Part shown: positions 59,883 through 64,000 of the stretch, piece by piece
Layout: each line of letters starts with the position of its first letter
Position numbering within the stretch: position 1 is the first letter of the stretch
NCBI RefSeq assembly: GCF_040822115.1
Contig: NZ_CP162004.1
Location: 1,674,001-1,738,000, forward strand
Length of the DNA stretch: 64,000 nt
Direction of reading: 5' to 3'
DNA from: Flavobacterium sp. WC2421
Lineage (GTDB): Bacteria > Bacteroidota > Bacteroidia > Flavobacteriales > Flavobacteriaceae
Notes under the pieces: generated by a model
The model's database searches: none
Told to the model about the DNA's origin: nothing
What the model saw: only the letters and a program-made list of their open reading frames with translations
Program-made: the position numbers and the translations under genes

Positions 59883-61769
59883 TTATTTGATCATCTCGAA
59901 ACTACGTTTTACAAAAGCGGTTAATGCTTCTCCTTTTAGTAAGTTTTGAGACAATTTAGCTAAGTCCAGCGCTTGTTTTACTAAGTGCTCTTGGCTTGAT
60001 TTGTCTTCGGTATTTAGAATGGCAGTTGCTAATGGCGAATTAGTATTTACCACTAGATTGTACATCTCTGGCATATTCCCCATCCCAAACATTCCACCAC
60101 CACCTGACTGGCTCATTTCTTTCATTCTACGCATGAATTCGGGTTGCGTGATGATGAAAGGAGCTGCTTGGCTGTCCATAGATTCTAGTTGAACCGTGTA
60201 CGTTTGTTTTGGAACAATCGCTTCTAAAACAGTTTTTAAACCTTCTTTTTCCTCATCGGATAATTTAGAAATGGTGTTTTCCTCCTTCTTGATTAAATTA
60301 TCAATATGATCTGAATCCACACGTACAAAAGTGATTTCTCTATTGTCTCCTTCAATTTTTTGGATCAAGTGAGAAATAATTGGAGAATCTAAAAGTAATA
60401 CTTCGTATCCTTTTTCTTGTGCAATTTCGATATACGAGTGTTGCGCTTCTTTATTTCCTGCATAAAGAACAACCAGTTTCCCGTCTTTGTCCGTTTGTTT
60501 GTCTTTTAGGTTTTCTTTTAATTCCTCCAGTGTATAGAACTTGTTGTCTACTGTAGGGTATAAAACGAATGCACCTGCTTTTTCGTAGAATTTATCTTCA
60601 GATAACATTCCGTATTCTAGAACGATTTTGATATCATTCCATTTGGCTTCAAAATCTTCACGGTTTTCTGTGAATAATGATTTCAATTTATCCGCTACTT
60701 TACGAGTAATGTAGTTTGAGATTTTTTTCACAGCACCATCAGCCTGTAATCCGGAACGAGAAACGTTCAAAGGAATATCTGGCGAATCGACTACTCCGCG
60801 AAGCATCATCAAGAATTCAGGTACAATTCCTTCTACGTTATCTGTAACGTACACTTGGTTTTGGTACAACTGAATTTTATCTTTTTGGATTTGTAAGTCA
60901 CCACCTAATTTAGGGAAATACAAAATACCTGTTAAGTTAAACGGGTAATCTACATTTAAATGAATGTGGAATAAAGGTTCTTCAAATTGCATAGGATACA
61001 ATTCATGGTAGAACGTTTTATAGTCTTCATCTGCTAATTCAGTAGGTTGTTTTGTCCAAGCTGGATTAGGGTTATTGATAAAATTATCTACTTCTACCGT
61101 TTCAGCTTTATAATCTTCAGGAGCATCTTCTGGTTTAGGAAGTGTTTCTGTTTTTGTTCCAAATTTAATTGGAATAGGCATGAACTTATTGTACTTGTTA
61201 AGAAGTTCTTTGATTTTAGACTCTTCTAAGAAATCCAATGAATCTTCGGCAATATGTAAGATAATCTCAGTACCTCTTTCTGTTTTGTCAGCTGGTTCCA
61301 AAGTGAATTCAGGACTTCCGTCGCAGGTCCAGTGTGCTGCTGGTTCATCCTTGTATGATTTAGTAATCAATTCCACCTTAGAAGCCACCATAAAAGCAGA
61401 GTAGAAACCAAGACCAAAATGACCAATAATTCCTGAATCCTTAGCGGTGTCTTTGTATTTTTCTAGAAATTCTTCGGCTCCAGAAAAAGCGAGTTGGTTG
61501 ATGTATTTCTCTACTTCCTCTGCAGTCATACCAATACCTTGGTCAATGATATGCAGTTTTTTACCTTCCTTATCTACTTTTACTTCGATAATTGGGTTGC
61601 CATATTCTACTTTGGCTTCGCCAATATTCGTAAGGTGTTTTAATTTTAACGTTGCATCTGTCCCATTGGATATCAATTCACGTAAAAAAATCTCGTGATC
61701 ACTGTATAGGAACTTCTTGATTAAAGGGAAGATGTTTTCTACCGAAACATTAATTTTTCCAGTTGTCAT
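59883..61769 (-). CDS. htpG: Molecular chaperone HtpG (Hsp90)
   Basis: 628 residues, the usual bacterial size. The ATPase domain has LRELISNGTDATLKLKHL near residues 24-43, DQGIGMT and GHFGLGFYSAFMVA. The middle domain follows with SRSGLQAD and the C-terminal dimerisation region near the end. It assists folding and stress recovery in the cytoplasm using ATP. The usual Asn of the ELISNASDA signature is present as ISNGTDA. It is divergent from the lipocalin-like gene. Confidence 0.95.
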   Translation of the reverse strand: MTTGKINVSVENIFPLIKKFLYSDHEIFLRELISNGTDATLKLKHLTNIGEAKVEYGNPIIEVKVDKEGKKLHIIDQGIGMTAEEVEKYINQLAFSGAEEFLEKYKDTAKDSGIIGHFGLGFYSAFMVASKVELITKSYKDEPAAHWTCDGSPEFTLEPADKTERGTEIILHIAEDSLDFLEESKIKELLNKYNKFMPIPIKFGTKTETLPKPEDAPEDYKAETVEVDNFINNPNPAWTKQPTELADEDYKTFYHELYPMQFEEPLFHIHLNVDYPFNLTGILYFPKLGGDLQIQKDKIQLYQNQVYVTDNVEGIVPEFLMMLRGVVDSPDIPLNVSRSGLQADGAVKKISNYITRKVADKLKSLFTENREDFEAKWNDIKIVLEYGMLSEDKFYEKAGAFVLYPTVDNKFYTLEELKENLKDKQTDKDGKLVVLYAGNKEAQHSYIEIAQEKGYEVLLLDSPIISHLIQKIEGDNREITFVRVDSDHIDNLIKKEENTISKLSDEEKEGLKTVLEAIVPKQTYTVQLESMDSQAAPFIITQPEFMRRMKEMSQSGGGGMFGMGNMPEMYNLVVNTNSPLATAILNTEDKSSQEHLVKQALDLAKLSQNLLKGEALTAFVKRSFEMIK

Positions 61770-61913
61770 ATATAATTTTTTTATAGGGTTTTACAATCTG
61801 TGGATATTCTTTCAAATAGAATACCAATTGCTTTTAAAGTGACAAATTGTCGTAACTGTTAATTTTGAAACAAAATAATTTAATTTTGAAACACAAATCA
61901 AGGGTTAAGCAAT

Positions 61914-61921
61914 TATCTTTG
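61914..61921 (+). promoter_or_regulatory. Candidate promoter -7 element (TATCTTTG)
   Basis: Exact TAnnTTTG match 29 bases before the lipoprotein start codon. No TTTG at the ideal -33 distance. Confidence 0.5.
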
Positions 61922-61950
61922 TATCAGTTTAATTATAAAACGAAATAACA

Positions 61951-62430
61951 ATGAAAAAAATATTTTTTTTAACAGCTTTAGCATTAGTGCTATTCTCATG
62001 TAAGACGAGTTCAGTAACAGGTAAAAAATTGGATAAAACTACTCAGGTAGCCATTAAAGGCGAATGGGTATTGACCTCAGTAACGTATCCAGGATCACAA
62101 TATATCAAAGTGAATTCTTTTGATATTGCCGATTCTAAATGTTTTGTAGGAAGTACATGGAAATTTGTTTCGAATAATAATAAAGGAAATATGGCTTTAA
62201 CAAGTGCTGATTGTACTGGTTTTAGTTCTCCAATCACTTGGTTTGTTAACACAGATCAAGAATTCATATTGAAAGTTTTGGATGCTGGTGAAAAAGCAAA
62301 AAGAGTAAGAGCAGGTTACAAACTGTTTGTTGAAAACCTAGGAGATAATTCGTTCCAATTGGTTGATAAAGGAAATGTTGTTGGTGGAAAAGCTATTGAT
62401 GTAGTGTACCAATTTCAAAGAGCAAACTAA
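61951..62430 (+). CDS. Lipocalin-like lipoprotein
   Basis: 159 residues with lipobox LFSC (Cys17). The chain KGEWVLTSVTYPGSQ followed by FVGSTWKFVSNNNKG and FILKVLDAG shows the beta-strand rhythm of lipocalin-like domains common in Bacteroidota. The ligand is unknown. It is followed after 30 bases by an OmpA-family lipoprotein, so both are probably made together and placed in the outer membrane. Confidence 0.72.
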   Translation: MKKIFFLTALALVLFSCKTSSVTGKKLDKTTQVAIKGEWVLTSVTYPGSQYIKVNSFDIADSKCFVGSTWKFVSNNNKGNMALTSADCTGFSSPITWFVNTDQEFILKVLDAGEKAKRVRAGYKLFVENLGDNSFQLVDKGNVVGGKAIDVVYQFQRAN

Positions 62431-62460
62431 AAATTAATTAAAAAAATAAAACAGATCATT

Positions 62461-63156
62461 ATGAAAAACTTTTCTATACTAACATTGGCATTAGTAATGT
62501 CAATAGGAACACTTTTTACAAGTTGCGAGGCTATTAAAAACACAAATAATACACAAAGAGGTGCTGGTATTGGTGCAGCAAGTGGTGCCGTTATAGGTGC
62601 AATTCTTGGTAACAATCTTGGTAAAGGTGGTAAAGGAGCAATGGGTGCTGTTCTTGGTGGTGTTGTAGGTGGAGTTGCCGGTGGAGTCATTGGTAATAAA
62701 ATGGATAAACAAGCAAGACAAATTGATGAGGTGCTTCCAGGTGCTGAAGTGAAACGTGTGGGTGAAGGAATCCAATTGGTTTTAAATGAAAATGCAGTTC
62801 GTTTTGATACTAATAAATCAACTTTAACAGCTACTGCAAAAGCTAATTTAGATAAATTAATTCCTGTATTTACAGAGTATCCTGATACTGATATCACTAT
62901 TTTTGGATATACTGATAACACTGGTCCAGCAGACTATAATTTAAAATTATCTGGTGAAAGAGCAGCTTCAGTTAGAAACTATTTAGTTAGTAAAGGTGTT
63001 GCTTCCTCTCGATTTAATGTTACTGGTTTAGGAATTGCTGATCCAATTGCTACAAATGATACTCCAGAAGGTAGAAGTCAAAACCGTCGTGTTGAGTTTG
63101 CTATTACTGCAAATGATAAAATGCAACAAGACGCTAAGATTGAAGCTGGGAACTAA
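62461..63156 (+). CDS. OmpA family lipoprotein with glycine-zipper segment
   Basis: 231 residues. Lipobox FTSC (Cys22) follows a signal peptide. Residues ~32-80 form a glycine-zipper stretch (GAGIGAASGAVIGAILGNN and following). The OmpA C-terminal domain occupies about 110-220, with VRFDTNKSTLTATAKANLDKL, the peptidoglycan-binding TDNTGPADYNLKLSGERAASVRNYL block and GRSQNRRVEF. It anchors the outer membrane to the wall. A strong terminator ends this unit. Confidence 0.9.
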   Translation: MKNFSILTLALVMSIGTLFTSCEAIKNTNNTQRGAGIGAASGAVIGAILGNNLGKGGKGAMGAVLGGVVGGVAGGVIGNKMDKQARQIDEVLPGAEVKRVGEGIQLVLNENAVRFDTNKSTLTATAKANLDKLIPVFTEYPDTDITIFGYTDNTGPADYNLKLSGERAASVRNYLVSKGVASSRFNVTGLGIADPIATNDTPEGRSQNRRVEFAITANDKMQQDAKIEAGN

Positions 63157-63180
63157 AAGAAAATATTTTTTAATTCTAAA

Positions 63181-63219
63181 AAAGGTCGTTTCGTAATTAT
63201 TACGAGACGACTTTTTTTT
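63181..63219 (+). terminator. Strong terminator after the OmpA-family gene
   Basis: GTCGTTTCGTAA (63185-63196) and TTACGAGACGAC (63200-63211) form a 12-bp stem (one G-T pair) with a 3-base loop, followed by eight T. Confidence 0.9.
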
Positions 63220-63262
63220 ATTTATATTATCGTTTCCATAAAATAATTTTGACAAAGAAATC

Positions 63263-63270
63263 TATCTTTG
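63263..63270 (+). promoter_or_regulatory. Candidate promoter -7 element (TATCTTTG)
   Basis: Exact TAnnTTTG match 26 bases before the ABC ATPase start. No TTTG at 19 bases upstream. Confidence 0.5.
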
Positions 63271-63296
63271 TACTCTTAAATTTCATTATCATAAAA

Positions 63297-64000
63297 ATGC
63301 TTCAAGTTCAAAACATCACATTCGGATATACCGAAAAACAAGTGCTAACCAATGCTAGTTTTACAATTACAAAAGGACAAAATATTGCTATAATCGGCGA
63401 AAGTGGTTGTGGTAAAAGCACGCTTTTAAAATTAATTTATGGATTGTATGATTTAGATGAAGGACACATTTTATGGAATGAGGAAGAAGTGTTAGGTCCA
63501 AAATACAACTTGGTTCCAGGAATGCCATTCATGAAGTATTTGTCACAAGATTTTGATTTGATGCCTTATATCACTGTTGCGGAGAATGTGGGTAAATATT
63601 TATCGAATGTTTTTCAAGATAAAAAACAAGAGCGAATCCATGAATTACTGGAGATTGTTGAAATGACAGAATTCGCCCATGTGAAAGCAAAATATTTAAG
63701 TGGAGGACAACAGCAACGCGTGGCGCTGGCTAGAGTTCTGGCCTTGGAACCTGAAATATTATTATTAGATGAGCCTTTTAGTCATATTGATAATTTTAGA
63801 AAAAATGCATTGCGTCGCAATTTGTTTGCGTATTTAAAAGGGCAAGGAGTTACTTGTCTTGTAGCAACTCACGATAGTACCGATGCGCTTTCATTTGCGG
63901 ATGAAACGATTGTTTTGCAAAACGGAAGAATTGTTGATAAGGCAGCTTCTTTTGATTTGTATATGAATCCTATCAACAAATATGTAGCATCCTTATTTGG
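63297..64000 (+). CDS. ABC transporter ATP-binding protein, 3' end outside window
   Basis: The frame from ATG 63297 stays open to the window end (234 residues seen). Walker A is GESGCGKST at 34-42; the signature is LSGGQQQRVALARVLAL. Walker B is ILLLDEPFSHIDN, and the H-loop His lies in LVATHDSTDAL. The pattern resembles FbpC/PotA-type import ATPases. The rest of the protein and its permease are not in the window, so substrate and direction cannot be assigned. Confidence 0.88.
   Translation, partial: MLQVQNITFGYTEKQVLTNASFTITKGQNIAIIGESGCGKSTLLKLIYGLYDLDEGHILWNEEEVLGPKYNLVPGMPFMKYLSQDFDLMPYITVAENVGKYLSNVFQDKKQERIHELLEIVEMTEFAHVKAKYLSGGQQQRVALARVLALEPEILLLDEPFSHIDNFRKNALRRNLFAYLKGQGVTCLVATHDSTDALSFADETIVLQNGRIVDKAASFDLYMNPINKYVASLF

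Overview
The window looks like the chromosome of a member of the Bacteroidota, most likely a Flavobacterium-like species. It is AT-rich. Several intergenic regions carry the Bacteroidetes promoter pattern TTTG-N19-TAnnTTTG, best seen in front of the two tRNA genes. Shine-Dalgarno sequences are weak, short lipoproteins with a lipobox Cys are common, and there are lineage-typical families (PorV/PorQ-like barrel protein, DUF4105/Lnb-like protein, DUF4369, TIGR03643).

Region 1 (1-28651, all + strand) is most of a surface polysaccharide (capsule or O-antigen type) locus. It holds about fifteen glycosyltransferases of the GT2 and GT4/GT-B types and a multi-spanning DUF6056-type membrane protein. 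A nonulosonic (sialic-like) acid module follows: Gfo/Idh/MocA oxidoreductase, cytidylyltransferase, PtmA-type SDR, NeuB-type synthase and NeuC-type epimerase. Next come an O-acylation module (hexapeptide acetyltransferase, MBOAT, SGNH-like protein), a Wzy/WaaL-type membrane protein and, at the 3' end, a polyprenyl-phosphate sugar phosphotransferase that would start repeat-unit assembly. Genes abut or overlap by a few bases, which suggests long operons. A decayed WbsX-like gene sits at 6971-7312. No flippase or export genes are seen here, so the locus probably continues upstream of base 1.

Region 2 (28.7-48.9 kb) is housekeeping and envelope biology: Lnb-like and PorV-like proteins, pssA with a GH25 lysozyme, lptB, tatC, kdsD, recQ, an FAD oxidoreductase, a quinone reductase, a soluble hybrid histidine kinase, a lipoprotein MsrB/MsrA pair, idi, queD, a Bcp-type peroxiredoxin and manA. 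A perfect 40-bp palindrome lies at 41262-41301.

Region 3 (48.9-55.9 kb) has two tandem tRNA-Thr(TGT) genes, each with its own promoter and terminator. They are followed by minus-strand genes: DUF4369 lipoprotein, M61 peptidase, TIGR03643 protein, DoxX, EamA, DUF2721, VOC and SRPBCC proteins.

Region 4 (55.9-59.9 kb) is an accessory island. It contains a five-unit tandem array of 175/176-bp repeats with internal inverted arms, an IS1182-family transposase, a DUF4240 gene, a 15-bp perfect hairpin, and a structured intergenic element that resembles the flavobacterial Flavo-1 RNA motif.

Region 5 (59.9-64 kb) has htpG, a lipocalin-like lipoprotein, an OmpA-family lipoprotein and an ABC ATPase cut by the window end. 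The strongest candidates for something undescribed are the repeat array, the Flavo-1-like element, the 40-bp palindrome and the unassigned genes inside the nonulosonate segment.
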